A stretch of 64,000 nucleotides of DNA from Thalassovita taeanensis (GTDB lineage: Bacteria; Pseudomonadota; Alphaproteobacteria; Rhodobacterales; Rhodobacteraceae). The notes beneath the pieces are model-generated. The model searched no databases. It was given only the letters and a program-made list of their open reading frames with translations, and had not been told where the DNA came from. The stretch lies in the NCBI RefSeq assembly GCF_900110775.1, contig NZ_FOEP01000016.1, positions 1 to 64,000 on the forward strand, written 5' to 3'. The position numbers and the translations under genes were made by a program. Below, piece after piece: positions 27,236-36,277 of the stretch (positions are counted from its first letter, which is position 1; every line of letters starts with the position of its first letter).

Positions 27236-27643
27236 AGGACCCCCTGTCATTCTGGCCCCGAGTGAACCAACTTCGGGCCACACTAGCAATGGGCAGAGCG
27301 GATGCGCCCGCTCTTTTCGACACTGGCAGGTCAGGAAACGACCGATCCCGGCGGCAGCATGGGGTGCCGGGCGCCGGTGCCGCGCATTGCCACAAGTGTT
27401 AACGGGCGCATGGGGTTTTTCGCGCAAAGGCGCCGGGCACGCCCGATGCGCACAGGGCATTGTGGCGCGCCCCGAAACAGAGCCTGAAAGCCCGAACCAT
27501 TCCAGTAAAAGGGAATACAATAGCCAACGCTTTGCCCTCAGGCTGCCCTATTTCAGCCACGAATGGCGGGCATCAAGTACCAAGCGCGAAATGTATCCAG
27601 TGTTCGGCTTTAACGAATCGCAGTGCGCAATGAGGTGTGAAAA
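27236..27643. other. Divergent intergenic region, soxB / tadG-like gene
   Basis: About 408 bases between divergent starts. It must hold the sox promoter and the promoter of the TadG-like gene. I see no convincing frame, repeat or recognised operator in it. Confidence 0.5.
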
Positions 27644-29347
27644 ATGAAGCAGAAGCAAAGTAAAAACCGCAGGGCCCCTTTACGACTTCCCCAGCGTTTT
27701 GGTCACCGTGCGCTGGCACGGTTGCGTCACTTCGGGCGGGATGACGAGGGGGCCATGGTCGCCTTCAGCCTTTTCCTGTTCTTGATGATGGTGCTTGCTG
27801 GCGGCGTCGGGATTGACCTGATGCGCTATGAACGCGACCGCACCAAGTTGCAGAACACTCTGGACCGCGCGGTTCTGGCGGCGGCGGACCTGGATCAGAC
27901 CCTGCCCGCGAAAGCGGTGGTGGAGGATTATTTCGACAAGGCCGGGATCGGTCAGTACCTGACCGACGTCACGGTGGATGAAGGTGTGGGATTTCGTTCG
28001 GTCAGTGCGACGGCCGAGTCGACGCTGAAAACCTTTTTCCTGAAGCTGTCGGGCATCAGCACCCTGTCGGCGGCAGCCGCCGGCACGGCAGAAGAGCGGA
28101 TCGACGGCGTGGAGATCTCACTGGTGCTGGACGTGTCCGGCTCGATGAGCAGCAACTCTCGGCTGGCGCGACTGAAGCCTGCAGCGCGTGATTTCGTGGA
28201 TACGGTTATGGCCGCCTCGGAAGATGGCAAGGTGTCGGTTTCGGTGGTCCCCTATGCAACGCAGGTCAGTGCGGGCAAGGCGCTTTTGAGCAAATTCAAC
28301 GTGACGCAGGAGCATGACTACTCCTACTGCATCAACTTCAATGGCGATGACTTCAGTTCGGCTTCGATGTCGCGGGTCGCGCTTTTTGAACGCACGGCGC
28401 ATTTTGACCCGTTCACCTATTCCGAAGGCGAGTTGGGCATGCCGGTCTGCCCTGTGGGCGCGAACAAAGAGATTCTGCCGCTGTCACGCAGCGCCAACAC
28501 ATTGCATGGCTTCATCAATGGGTTGGAGGCCGGTGGCAACACCTCGATCGACATCGGGATGAAATGGGGGCTGACCTTGCTGGATCCTGGCACACAGTCG
28601 GTGGTGACGGAGCTGACCTCGGAGGGCGAGATCGACGCGGCCTTTTCCGGGCGTCCCGTCAACTATACCGATGGCACCACGCTGAAGGTGATTGTGCTGA
28701 TGACCGACGGACAGAACACCGATCAGTATATGCTGAACCCATCGTTGCGGGACGGCGACTCAGACGTCTATTACAACGAAGAGGCCCAGAGGTATTCGGT
28801 GGCGAACAACAGCGGCACCCACGACAATTCCACCACCTATTTCTGGCCAAGCCCGCTTGACGGACAGTGGCATGACCATCCTTACGGCAACGGAACCCAT
28901 GAAGAATGCACCACCAGTTACAGTGGGGGTTATTATTATTACGGCGGGGGTAAGAATAAGGGGACGACAACCTGCAGCACCGTCGATGAACCAGGTGCAT
29001 CCGTCCGACTGGAATTCCCACAGCTATGGAACCGCATATCGTTGGCATCGAACGCGAACGACAACTATTACTTCAATAACAACGCCTGGGCCGAGTGGTA
29101 CAACGCGGCATTCACCAAGAAAGAATCCGCAGCCAAGAACCAGCAGACCAAACACATCTGCAATCAGGCCAAGGATAACGGCGTGATCATCTTCGCCATC
29201 GGGTTCGAAGCCCCAAACAACGGTCGAAAGCTTCTGAAGGACTGCGCAAGTTCGGACAGCCATTATTTCGATGCGAGCGGACTGGAAATCAACGATGCGT
29301 TTGAGTCCATCGCCGCCTCGATCCGCAAGCTGAGGTTGACGCAATGA
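27644..29347 (+). CDS. TadG-like pilus-assembly protein with von Willebrand A domain
   Basis: A 567-residue protein. Residues about 34-60 (EGAMVAFSLFLFLMMVLAGGVGIDLMRYE) are the TadE/TadG-type prepilin-like segment with a single membrane helix. The following vWA domain has the metal-binding motif DVSGSMS at about residue 163 and VLMTDGQNTD. Between about 370 and 460 lies a Gly/Tyr/Asn-rich insertion with GYYYYGGG. It is probably a cell-surface or periplasmic component of a tight-adherence apparatus. RBS GAGGT precedes the ATG; its stop overlaps the next gene (ATGA). Confidence 0.85.
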   Translation: MKQKQSKNRRAPLRLPQRFGHRALARLRHFGRDDEGAMVAFSLFLFLMMVLAGGVGIDLMRYERDRTKLQNTLDRAVLAAADLDQTLPAKAVVEDYFDKAGIGQYLTDVTVDEGVGFRSVSATAESTLKTFFLKLSGISTLSAAAAGTAEERIDGVEISLVLDVSGSMSSNSRLARLKPAARDFVDTVMAASEDGKVSVSVVPYATQVSAGKALLSKFNVTQEHDYSYCINFNGDDFSSASMSRVALFERTAHFDPFTYSEGELGMPVCPVGANKEILPLSRSANTLHGFINGLEAGGNTSIDIGMKWGLTLLDPGTQSVVTELTSEGEIDAAFSGRPVNYTDGTTLKVIVLMTDGQNTDQYMLNPSLRDGDSDVYYNEEAQRYSVANNSGTHDNSTTYFWPSPLDGQWHDHPYGNGTHEECTTSYSGGYYYYGGGKNKGTTTCSTVDEPGASVRLEFPQLWNRISLASNANDNYYFNNNAWAEWYNAAFTKKESAAKNQQTKHICNQAKDNGVIIFAIGFEAPNNGRKLLKDCASSDSHYFDASGLEINDAFESIAASIRKLRLTQ

Positions 29348-29877
29348 GACCGTTGTTTTCACGCCTCCGCCGATTTTTCCGCACGGAGCAGGGCAATGCC
29401 AGCATCGAATTTGTGCTGCTGTTCCCGATTTTCTTCACCCTGCTGGCCTCGACCTTCGAACTGTCGGCCATCACGATCCGCGGGTCGATGTTGGAACGCG
29501 CGGTGGATCTGGCAGTGCGCGATATCCGTCTGGGCACCGGCAGCGCGCCGCAGCATGATGCCATCAAGCAGGCAGTCTGTGACCGCGCGCCGATCATTCG
29601 CGATTGCACCAACAACCTGCGGGTCGAGATGTTTCACGCGGACCCGGTCAACTGGGTTGAACCGAGTGCGCAAGCGGATTGCACCGACCTGTCAGAAGAA
29701 GTGCAGCCGGTGCGCCGGTTCGAAAATGGTCTGGACAACGAGCTGATGATCATCCGGGTCTGTGCCAAGATCGGCACCCTGTTCCCGACCGTCGGGCTGG
29801 GCAACGTCGTGCAAAAAGACGACAATGGTCAGGTCGCGCTGGTTGCAGCCTCTGCATTCGTGCAAGAACCAAGGTGA
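29344..29877 (+). CDS. TadE-family pseudopilin-like protein
   Basis: A 177-residue protein with the TadE-type N-terminus: EQGNASIEFVLLFPIFFTLLASTFELSA, a short leader followed by a 20-residue hydrophobic helix with the conserved Glu. The C-terminal part has several cysteines (CDRAPIIRDC; ADCTDL; VCAKI) that may form disulfides outside the membrane. It overlaps the TadG-like gene and lies 5 bases before the third gene of the set. Confidence 0.85.
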   Translation: MRPLFSRLRRFFRTEQGNASIEFVLLFPIFFTLLASTFELSAITIRGSMLERAVDLAVRDIRLGTGSAPQHDAIKQAVCDRAPIIRDCTNNLRVEMFHADPVNWVEPSAQADCTDLSEEVQPVRRFENGLDNELMIIRVCAKIGTLFPTVGLGNVVQKDDNGQVALVAASAFVQEPR

Positions 29878-29882
29878 GTGAT

Positions 29883-30449
29883 ATGTTTAAACGGTTGAAT
29901 AAAAGACTACGCGCCTTTGTGACGGACAGTGACGGCACGGTTGCCGTCGAGACGGTGATCATGCTGCCCATTCTGTTCTGGGCGTTTCTGGCGACCTATG
30001 TCTATTTCGATGCCTATCGTCAGACCAGCATCAACAACAAGGCGGCCTATGTGGTGGGCGACGTGCTGTCGCGCGAAACGGATGCGATCGACGACGCCTA
30101 TATCGACGGGCTCAAGTCCCTGTTCGTGTTTCTGGCCAAGCCGGATTCGGACACCAAGCTGCGGGTCACCGTGGTGATGTGGGATGAAGAGGACAACACA
30201 TTCAAGCGCGACTGGACAGCGGGGCGCGGTATTGCCGGGCTGAGCAATGCCGAGGTTGCCGCGCTTGACAGCAAGCTGCCGATCATGCCCGACAACGAGC
30301 GCGTGATATTGGTTGAGACGTGGAGCACATACTCGCCGCTGTTCGAGGTGGGTCTGGATCAGTCCGACATCTATAATTTCATCTTCACCAGCCCGCGTTT
30401 TGCGCCGTTGTTGCCATGGTACGAGGATATCCCGGAAGAAACCTCGTAA
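29883..30449 (+). CDS. TadE/TadG-family pseudopilin-like protein
   Basis: A 188-residue protein with the same organisation: SDGTVAVETVIMLPILFWAFLATYVYFDAYRQ is a prepilin-like helix with Glu, and the remainder is soluble (KLRVTVVMWDEEDNTFKRDW). The ATG at 29883, five bases after the previous stop, is preferred over upstream in-frame starts that overlap the TadE gene. It ends at a strong terminator, so the three Tad genes are one unit. The main tad locus (rcpA, tadA and so on) is not in this window. Confidence 0.85.
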   Translation: MFKRLNKRLRAFVTDSDGTVAVETVIMLPILFWAFLATYVYFDAYRQTSINNKAAYVVGDVLSRETDAIDDAYIDGLKSLFVFLAKPDSDTKLRVTVVMWDEEDNTFKRDWTAGRGIAGLSNAEVAALDSKLPIMPDNERVILVETWSTYSPLFEVGLDQSDIYNFIFTSPRFAPLLPWYEDIPEETS

Positions 30450-30483
30450 ATCCGACCGGCGTGGAAGGCCCATTGAAACAGGG

Positions 30484-30509
30484 ATGACCGGCGATTGCCC
30501 GGTCATTTT
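30484..30509 (+). terminator. Rho-independent terminator of the tad-like operon
   Basis: ATGACCGG and CCGGTCAT form an 8-bp stem with a 7-base loop, followed by TTT. It lies 35 bases after the last tad-like stop. Confidence 0.8.
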
Positions 30510-30538
30510 CGTTTGGTCTGATTGGATTGGTTTGTGGG

Positions 30539-31015
30539 TCAGTCGCGCGCGGCGATCATCGCTTGCAGCAGTTCGGCCATCACTTTGGTCTGCGATCCTG
30601 CGGTCACACCGCCGACACCGACGCGGCGGCCCATGCGCCACCACACGCCCGGCATCCAGCGCCGCCGCCCCTGCGAGGCTTTCAGTTGCAGCGTGAACCC
30701 GTTGGAGGGCTTGAGCGCGAAGGTGCCACGGTTGACGCGGGTGATCTGATCGACGCGGGCAATCACGGTGCCGTCGCTGTCGCGCAGCTCGGTTTCGGTC
30801 AGGGAAATTTCGGTAAGCGTGGCGCGACGCATCTTTTCGGCCAGCGCCAGCGCCAGACCGCCCAGCGTGACCACAAAGACCTGAAGCCCCAGCGTTTGCG
30901 GCGGGGTGGTCACCGCGACATAGAGCAAAAGCCCGCCCAGCGACGCCAAAATCCCCACGCCGATCCACCGCCGCGGCGCCGAGGCGCGGACCTGTGCCAG
31001 AATGTCATCGCTCAT
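30539..31015 (-). CDS. Hypothetical membrane protein with two helices
   Basis: A 158-residue protein starting at ATG 31015 (GGAGGG upstream). Two hydrophobic segments at about 18-35 (WIGVGILASLGGLLLYVA) and 45-60 (LQVFVVTLGGLALALAE) are followed by a soluble PH-like stretch (SLTETELRDSDGTVIARVDQI). I see no characterised family; the layout fits small bacterial PH-domain membrane proteins. Convergent with the tad-like operon. Confidence 0.75.
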   Translation of the reverse strand: MSDDILAQVRASAPRRWIGVGILASLGGLLLYVAVTTPPQTLGLQVFVVTLGGLALALAEKMRRATLTEISLTETELRDSDGTVIARVDQITRVNRGTFALKPSNGFTLQLKASQGRRRWMPGVWWRMGRRVGVGGVTAGSQTKVMAELLQAMIAARD

Positions 31016-31157
31016 CACTTTGCCCTCCGTTTGCGCGGCCATAGCGCGGATAGGCCGGTATGGCGAGGGGCAATTGCCGGTGGGTGTCGTGGTTTGCGAC
31101 GTTCACCGGGGTTTTATCACCGGCGGGGCGCATGTGGCCCCCGGCGAACAGGCGCGG

Positions 31158-31745
31158 TCAGACTGACACAGATTTGCGCACCATATCCCAATAGATGCCT
31201 TCGACCTGATCAACGGTCAGGCGCCCGGCGGCGCGGTACCATGTCGTGACCCCGGTCAGCATCGCAATCACCGCCATGGCGGCAATCCGGGGATCGGCGG
31301 CGGACAGGCTGCCCTCGGCCTCGCCTGCCCTGAGGATGGATTCGAGTTCATCCTCGTATTGGCGGCGCAGGCCTTCGACGACGGCGAAGTTTTCGGGGCT
31401 GAGGCTGCGCAGCTCCATATAAGAGACAAAGACCGCGTCGGGCCGCGCCAGGTGATAGCGGATATGGAAGCGGGTGAAATCCTCGAGCCGGGCCAGTGCG
31501 CTGCCGCCTTTGGGGCGTTCGGCGCGGGCGGCCAGAAGCGCCTCCATATGGCCGCGCATCAGGTCGAACAGCAGGCTTTGCTTGTCGGGGATGTAATTAT
31601 ACAGCGCGCCGGCCTGCACGCCGACCTCGGCCGCGATCTGACGCATGGAAACGGCGGCAAAGCCGTGGCGCGCGAACAGGCGCAGCGCGGCCTCCATAAC
31701 GCGGGGACCGGTGATATCTGAATGTGAGCCTGCGGTGCGTGCCAT
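31158..31745 (-). CDS. TetR-family transcriptional regulator
   Basis: A 195-residue regulator. The N-terminal helix-turn-helix (residues about 13-60) reads VMEAALRLFARHGFAAVSMR...GVQAGALYNYIPDKQSLLFDL. The ligand domain (about 80-190) includes FVSYMELRSLSPENF. The ATG at 31745 gives the standard length. It is divergent from a small lipoprotein gene, and a 20-base near-palindrome lies 13 bases upstream, suggesting autoregulation. The ligand is unknown; the domain resembles regulators of acyl-CoA metabolism only loosely. Confidence 0.9.
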   Translation of the reverse strand: MARTAGSHSDITGPRVMEAALRLFARHGFAAVSMRQIAAEVGVQAGALYNYIPDKQSLLFDLMRGHMEALLAARAERPKGGSALARLEDFTRFHIRYHLARPDAVFVSYMELRSLSPENFAVVEGLRRQYEDELESILRAGEAEGSLSAADPRIAAMAVIAMLTGVTTWYRAAGRLTVDQVEGIYWDMVRKSVSV

Positions 31746-31757
31746 GGGCGCGTCTAT

Positions 31758-31777
31758 ATCTAAACGGTTGTTCAGAT
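31758..31777. promoter_or_regulatory. Candidate TetR operator
   Basis: ATCTAAAC-GGTT-GTTCAGAT is an inverted repeat with one mismatch in 8-base arms. It lies directly upstream of the TetR gene and about 70 bases before the divergent lipoprotein gene. Position and symmetry fit an autoregulatory operator. Confidence 0.5.
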
Positions 31778-31848
31778 CAAAGCCCCCGCTTGCGCTTGGC
31801 GCCGGTTTCAGGGCAAAACAGATCAGGCACAGCGACCCGGAGAGCGAA

Positions 31849-32106
31849 ATGCGCGCCCCTGCCCTGTTTTGGGCCTTTTTTCTGGCGCTTGGATGCGCCG
31901 CCTGCACCCCGTTTCCCGATCTGGGCGACCGCGGCGCCGAAGCCAGCGCGCGCGCTGCGCCGTTTCCGGTGCTGGTTCCGCTGGAGCCGGTTCTGGAGGC
32001 CAGCGCCGATATTCGCATCACCGAGGACACCAGCCCCGCGCTGAATGCGCGCGCGGCAGCTTTGCGTGCCCGCGCGGCGCTGTTGCGGCGTCAGGTTGGG
32101 CCCTAG
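31849..32106 (+). CDS. Small putative lipoprotein
   Basis: An 85-residue protein with a signal ending in a lipobox-like CAAC (MRAPALFWAFFLALGCAAC). The mature part is short and alanine/arginine-rich (ADIRITEDTSPALNARAAAL). The ATG at 31849 with GGAGAGCG upstream is chosen. It is divergent from the TetR gene and 135 bases before hom. No known family; Rhodobacterales often carry short lipoproteins of this type. Confidence 0.7.
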   Translation: MRAPALFWAFFLALGCAACTPFPDLGDRGAEASARAAPFPVLVPLEPVLEASADIRITEDTSPALNARAAALRARAALLRRQVGP

Positions 32107-32241
32107 CCTGCCTGCCAAAGCGGCGGAGGATCTGCGATTTGCACCGCTGCGTGACACGGTGGCAATTGCCGCGTTGCATGGGCCGGACAGACCCGATACA
32201 TCGCCACACAAAGATCACAAAAGACGTTTCAGGAGGCCCGA

Positions 32242-33528
32242 ATGACCCAACCCTTGCGCCTAGGCATTGCCGGATTGGGCACCGTTGGTGTCGGTGTGGT
32301 GAAAATTATCCGTCAGCAGGCAGCGCTTTTGACGGCGCGGACCGGGCGCGAGATTGTGATCAGCGCCGTGTCGGCGCGGTCGCGCGGCAAGGACCGGGGC
32401 GTGGCGTTGTCGGGCTATGACTGGGAAGACGATCCTGTCGTGTTGGCGCGGCGCGACGATGTCGATGTCTTTATCGAACTGATGGGTGGGTCGGACGGCC
32501 CGGCCAAGGCCGCGACCGAAGCGGCGCTGGCGGCGGGCAAGGATGTTGTCACAGCCAACAAGGCCATGTTGGCGATGCACGGTCAGGCGCTGGCCGAAAG
32601 TGCCGAGGCGGCGGGCCGGGTGATCCGGTTCGAGGCGGCTGTGGCGGGCGGCATTCCGGTGATCAAGGCGCTGACCGAGGGGTTGGCGGGCAATCAGATC
32701 ACCCGCGTGATGGGGGTGATGAACGGCTCTTGCAACTATATCCTGACGCGGATGGAAAGCGCCGGCCTGAGCTATGAGCAGGTGTTCGACGAGGCCAACG
32801 GGCTTGGCTATCTTGAGGCCGATCCCGAGCTGGATGTGGGCGGGATTGATGCCGGGCACAAGCTGTCGCTGTTGTCGGCGATCGCCTTTGGCACGCAGGT
32901 GGATTTTGACGGGGTCGAGTTGGAAGGCATTGGCCGGATCAAGATCGAGGACATCCGACAGGCCGCCGATATGGGATATCGGATCAAGCTGCTGGGTGTG
33001 GCGCAGATGACCGGCCGGGGGCTGGAGCAGCGGATGTCGCCCTGCCTTGTGCCGGCGGACAGCCCGCTGGGGCAGCTTGAGGGCGGCACCAACATGGTGG
33101 TGCTTGAGGGCGACGCCGTGGGCCAGATTGTATTGCGCGGCGCGGGCGCGGGCGAAGGCCCCACCGCCAGTGCGGTGATGGGCGATGTCTGTGATATCGC
33201 GCGCGGGTTCCGGCTGTGCATGTTCGGGCAGCCTGCGGCGACGCTGAAGGTGGCGCCCTCGGCGCGCTCGACCCTGCCGGCGCCTTATTATCTGCGGATG
33301 GCATTGCAGGACAAACCCGGCGCGCTGGCCAAAATTGCCACCGTTCTGGGCGAGGCAGGCGTGTCGATCCACCGGATGCGGCAGTATGATCATGTCAATG
33401 ACAGCGCGCCGGTTTTGATTGTAACCCACAAGACCACGCGCGCCGAACTGGATGTGGCCTTGGCGGCGATGGCGAAAACCGATGTAATGACCGAGGCGCC
33501 GGTGGCGTTGCGGATCGAAATGGTCTGA
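32242..33528 (+). CDS. hom: Homoserine dehydrogenase
   Basis: A 428-residue enzyme reducing aspartate semialdehyde to homoserine on the path to threonine and methionine. N-terminal Rossmann motif GIAGLGTVGVGVVK; catalytic segments NKAMLAMHG, AAVAGGIPVIKAL and GVMNGSCNYILTRM; and a C-terminal ACT domain (residues about 350-428, YYLRMALQDKPGALAKIATVLGEAGVSI) for allosteric control by threonine. A strong AGGAGG lies before the ATG. The next gene starts 10 bases after its stop. Confidence 0.97.
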   Translation: MTQPLRLGIAGLGTVGVGVVKIIRQQAALLTARTGREIVISAVSARSRGKDRGVALSGYDWEDDPVVLARRDDVDVFIELMGGSDGPAKAATEAALAAGKDVVTANKAMLAMHGQALAESAEAAGRVIRFEAAVAGGIPVIKALTEGLAGNQITRVMGVMNGSCNYILTRMESAGLSYEQVFDEANGLGYLEADPELDVGGIDAGHKLSLLSAIAFGTQVDFDGVELEGIGRIKIEDIRQAADMGYRIKLLGVAQMTGRGLEQRMSPCLVPADSPLGQLEGGTNMVVLEGDAVGQIVLRGAGAGEGPTASAVMGDVCDIARGFRLCMFGQPAATLKVAPSARSTLPAPYYLRMALQDKPGALAKIATVLGEAGVSIHRMRQYDHVNDSAPVLIVTHKTTRAELDVALAAMAKTDVMTEAPVALRIEMV

Positions 33529-33538
33529 GGACGGGTGA

Positions 33539-34237
33539 ATGTCGCTGCTGGCTCCGGTTGATATCTACTGCGAGCGGCTGGCGCCGGGGTTCTGGGCCGA
33601 GCCGGTCAATGCGCTGAGCAACCTGGCCTTTGTGGTCGCGGCGCTTGTGGCGTGGCGGACCGCGCGGCGGATGGGTGTATCGGCCCCGATGCTGTGGGTG
33701 TTGATCGCGCTGGCGGCGATGATCGGGGTGGGGTCATTCCTGTTCCACACCTTCGCAAATGGCTGGAGCGAATACGCCGATACGATCCCGATCTGGAGTT
33801 TTGTCGCGCTGTATGTGCTGGCGGCGGTCCATTTTCTGGGCGGGGTGGCGCCGGGGCGCCTGACGGTAATTGCGGTCGTGGTTGCGGCGGTTGCAACGGT
33901 GGTATTTCTGGCCAGCGGCGAGGGCGCGGCCCCGGTGGCCGAGGCGATCCCGGACCCGCTGAACGGGTCGCAGCAATATGCGCCCGCGCTGGTGGCGCTG
34001 CTGGTGTTTACCGCCGTCAGCTGGCGCAGGCAGTTGGCGATGCGCGGTTGGATCACCGGAGCGACGCTGGCCTTTATGGTGTCTTTGGCGTTCCGCACCG
34101 TGGATATGAGGGTATGCGCCGGGTTCCCGTTGGGCACGCATTTCATCTGGCATTTGCTGAATGCAGTGATGATCGGGTTGCTGTTGCAGGCGCTGGTGCG
34201 CGGCATGGCAGATCGGCGTGGCCCTGAGCGCGCCTGA
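33539..34237 (+). CDS. Ceramidase-family membrane protein
   Basis: A 232-residue protein with about seven hydrophobic segments. Features of the alkaline ceramidase / CREST family are YCERLAPGFWAEPVNALSNLAF at the N-terminus, GSFLFHTFANGWSEYADTIPI (zinc-binding His and catalytic Asp region) and a C-terminal HFIWHLLNA supplying further histidines. Bacterial members are presumed amide hydrolases, but their substrates are mostly unknown. It is 10 bases after hom, so probably cotranscribed, without an obvious metabolic link. Confidence 0.8.
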   Translation: MSLLAPVDIYCERLAPGFWAEPVNALSNLAFVVAALVAWRTARRMGVSAPMLWVLIALAAMIGVGSFLFHTFANGWSEYADTIPIWSFVALYVLAAVHFLGGVAPGRLTVIAVVVAAVATVVFLASGEGAAPVAEAIPDPLNGSQQYAPALVALLVFTAVSWRRQLAMRGWITGATLAFMVSLAFRTVDMRVCAGFPLGTHFIWHLLNAVMIGLLLQALVRGMADRRGPERA

Positions 34238-34280
34238 CGCAGGGGATGTGCGGGCTGCGGGGGCGGGATGCCTTCGGCAG

Positions 34281-34302
34281 GAGTATTTGGATCAGAAAGA
34301 AA
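34281..34302 (+). repeat. Recurrent intergenic word before recJ
   Basis: GAGTATTTGGATCAGAAAG followed by AAA, in the sense of the flanking genes. It ends 13 bases before the recJ start, so it would be in the 5' untranslated region. Confidence 0.7.
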
Positions 34303-34315
34303 CAAGGGGTGCGGC

Positions 34316-36061
34316 ATGGCATATCTGGGGGTTGAGGCATCACTGACCGGGCGGCGCTGGGTCGGGCCGGGTCCCGAGGTCGAGCGCCAGGCCGAGGCCA
34401 TGGCGCAGCAGACCGGTCTGCCCACGCCGCTGTGTCAGGCCTTGGCACGGCGCGGCGTGGCGGCGGATCAGGCGGCGGCGTTTCTTGAGCCGCAGTTGCG
34501 CGATCTGTTGCCGGACCCGCGATCCCTGAGGGATATGGAGCCTGCTGCCGCGCGGTTTCTGGAGGCGGTGCGCGGGCGGCAGAAGATTGCGGTGTTCGCG
34601 GACTATGATGTGGATGGCGGCACCTCGGCCGCGTTGTTGCTGGATTGGCTGCGGCAGATGGGGCGGCAGGCGACGCTGTATGTGCCGGACCGGATCGACG
34701 AGGGTTACGGCCCGAATGAGCCTGCGATGGCGGCCTTGGCGCGCGATCACGATCTGATCGTCTGTGTCGATTGCGGCACCTTGAGCCACGGGCCGATTGC
34801 GGCGGCTGTCGGCGCGGATGTGGTGGTGTTGGATCACCACCTTGGCGGCGAATCCTTGCCGCCTGCCTTGGCAGTGGTGAACCCGAACCGGCAGGATGAA
34901 AGCGGCGATCTGGCGCATCTGTGTGCGGCGGCGGTGGTGTTTTTGATGCTGGTCGAGGCCAATCGCCAGATGCGCGAGGCCGGGGCGCAGGGGCCGGATC
35001 TGATGGCGATGCTGGATCTGGTGGCGCTGGCGACGGTGGCTGATGTGGCGCCGCTGATCGGGGTCAACCGGGCGCTGGTGCGTCAGGGGCTGAAGGTGAT
35101 GGCGCGTCGGGCGCGGCCGGGGCTGGTGGCGCTGTCGGATGTGTCGCGGATGGATCAGGCGCCGAATGCCTATCACCTTGGGTTTCTGCTGGGGCCGCGG
35201 GTGAATGCGGGCGGGCGAATTGGGCAGGCCGATCTGGGCGCGCGTCTGCTGGCGACGGACAATATGGCCGAGGCCAAGGCGATGGCCGAACGGCTGGACA
35301 TGCTGAACACCGAGCGGCGTGAGATCGAGGCGGCCGTGCGCGCCGCCGCGATGGCACAGGCCGAAGAGCGCGGGCTGGACGCGCCGCTGGTCTGGGCGGC
35401 TGGCGAGGGCTGGCACCCCGGTGTGGTGGGGATTGTCGCCAGCCGGTTGAAGGAGGCCACAGGGCGGCCTGCGGTGGTGATCGGGCTGGATGGTGACGAG
35501 GGCAAAGGCTCGGGCCGGTCGGTGTCGGGGGTGGATCTGGGCGCGAGCATTCAGCGGCTGGCCAGCGAAGGTTTGCTGATCAAGGGCGGCGGTCACAAGA
35601 TGGCCGCTGGGCTGTCGGTGGAACGCGAGAAGCTGGAACCGGCGATGGCGCGGCTGACCGAGTTGCTGGCGAAACAGGGCGCGGGCGAAGGCGGGCCTGC
35701 GGATCTGCGGCTGGACGGTGTGTTGATGCCGGGCGCGGCGCAGGTGGATCTGATCGAACAGATCGAGAAGGCAGGGCCATTCGGCGCCGGGGCCCCTGCC
35801 CCGCGCTTTGCCTTTCCGGATGTGGAAATTCGCTTTGCCAAACGGGTCGGCGACTCGCATCTGAAAATCAGCTTTGGCGACGGCTTGGGCGCACGGATCG
35901 ATGCGATCTGTTTCGGGGCATTTGACACTGCGCTGGGGCCACGGCTTGAGTCGCATGGCGGCGCACGGTTTCATCTGGCCGGACGGTTGGAGATCAACAG
36001 CTGGGGCGGTCGGCAATCGGTACAATTGCGGCTGGAAGACGCTGCAGAAGCGGCCTCGTGA
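34316..36061 (+). CDS. recJ: Single-stranded-DNA-specific exonuclease RecJ
   Basis: A 581-residue 5'-3' exonuclease. DHH-family motifs are visible: FADYDVDGGTSAALL (motif I, about residue 95), CVDCGTLS (II), LDHHLGG (III) and the DHHA1 glycine-rich GGGHKMAAG (about 425), followed by the OB-fold region. The second motif reads VDCGT where VDxGI/VDNGT types are common. The ATG at 34316 with AAGGGG upstream is preferred over an in-frame start inside the intergenic repeat. It functions in recombination and mismatch repair. Confidence 0.95.
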   Translation: MAYLGVEASLTGRRWVGPGPEVERQAEAMAQQTGLPTPLCQALARRGVAADQAAAFLEPQLRDLLPDPRSLRDMEPAAARFLEAVRGRQKIAVFADYDVDGGTSAALLLDWLRQMGRQATLYVPDRIDEGYGPNEPAMAALARDHDLIVCVDCGTLSHGPIAAAVGADVVVLDHHLGGESLPPALAVVNPNRQDESGDLAHLCAAAVVFLMLVEANRQMREAGAQGPDLMAMLDLVALATVADVAPLIGVNRALVRQGLKVMARRARPGLVALSDVSRMDQAPNAYHLGFLLGPRVNAGGRIGQADLGARLLATDNMAEAKAMAERLDMLNTERREIEAAVRAAAMAQAEERGLDAPLVWAAGEGWHPGVVGIVASRLKEATGRPAVVIGLDGDEGKGSGRSVSGVDLGASIQRLASEGLLIKGGGHKMAAGLSVEREKLEPAMARLTELLAKQGAGEGGPADLRLDGVLMPGAAQVDLIEQIEKAGPFGAGAPAPRFAFPDVEIRFAKRVGDSHLKISFGDGLGARIDAICFGAFDTALGPRLESHGGARFHLAGRLEINSWGGRQSVQLRLEDAAEAAS

Positions 36062-36149
36062 GCGCGCGGAAATTTTCCTGCACTTTGGTGTCATTTTCTA
36101 CTTGCGCAATTCCCAAGCTTTGCCTAGAACCCGCCTCACGCCAACGCTT

Positions 36150-36224
36150 GGCCCGTTCGTCTATCGGTTAGGACGCCAGGTTTTCAACCTGGAAAGAGGG
36201 GTTCGATTCCCCTACGGGCTGCCA
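36150..36224 (+). tRNA. tRNA-Glu (anticodon TTC)
   Basis: Folds as a normal cloverleaf: acceptor GGCCCGT / ACGGGCT; anticodon stem CCAGG / CCTGG around TTTTCAA with anticodon TTC; T arm AGGGG-TTCGATT-CCCCT; discriminator G; encoded CCA. Its 3' end is the attachment site of the downstream island and is intact. Confidence 0.97.
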
Positions 36225-36226
36225 CT
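36210..36226 (+). repeat. attL of the integrated island
   Basis: CCCTACGGGCTGCCACT, the 3' end of tRNA-Glu plus two bases, is repeated exactly at 44521-44537. The repeat separates the island from the chromosome, and the integrase gene sits beside the far copy. Confidence 0.9.
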
Positions 36227-36277
36227 TTGCTTTACAAGTCGTTGATTTTGCTGCGGAATATCTAAACGCCGAAATCC

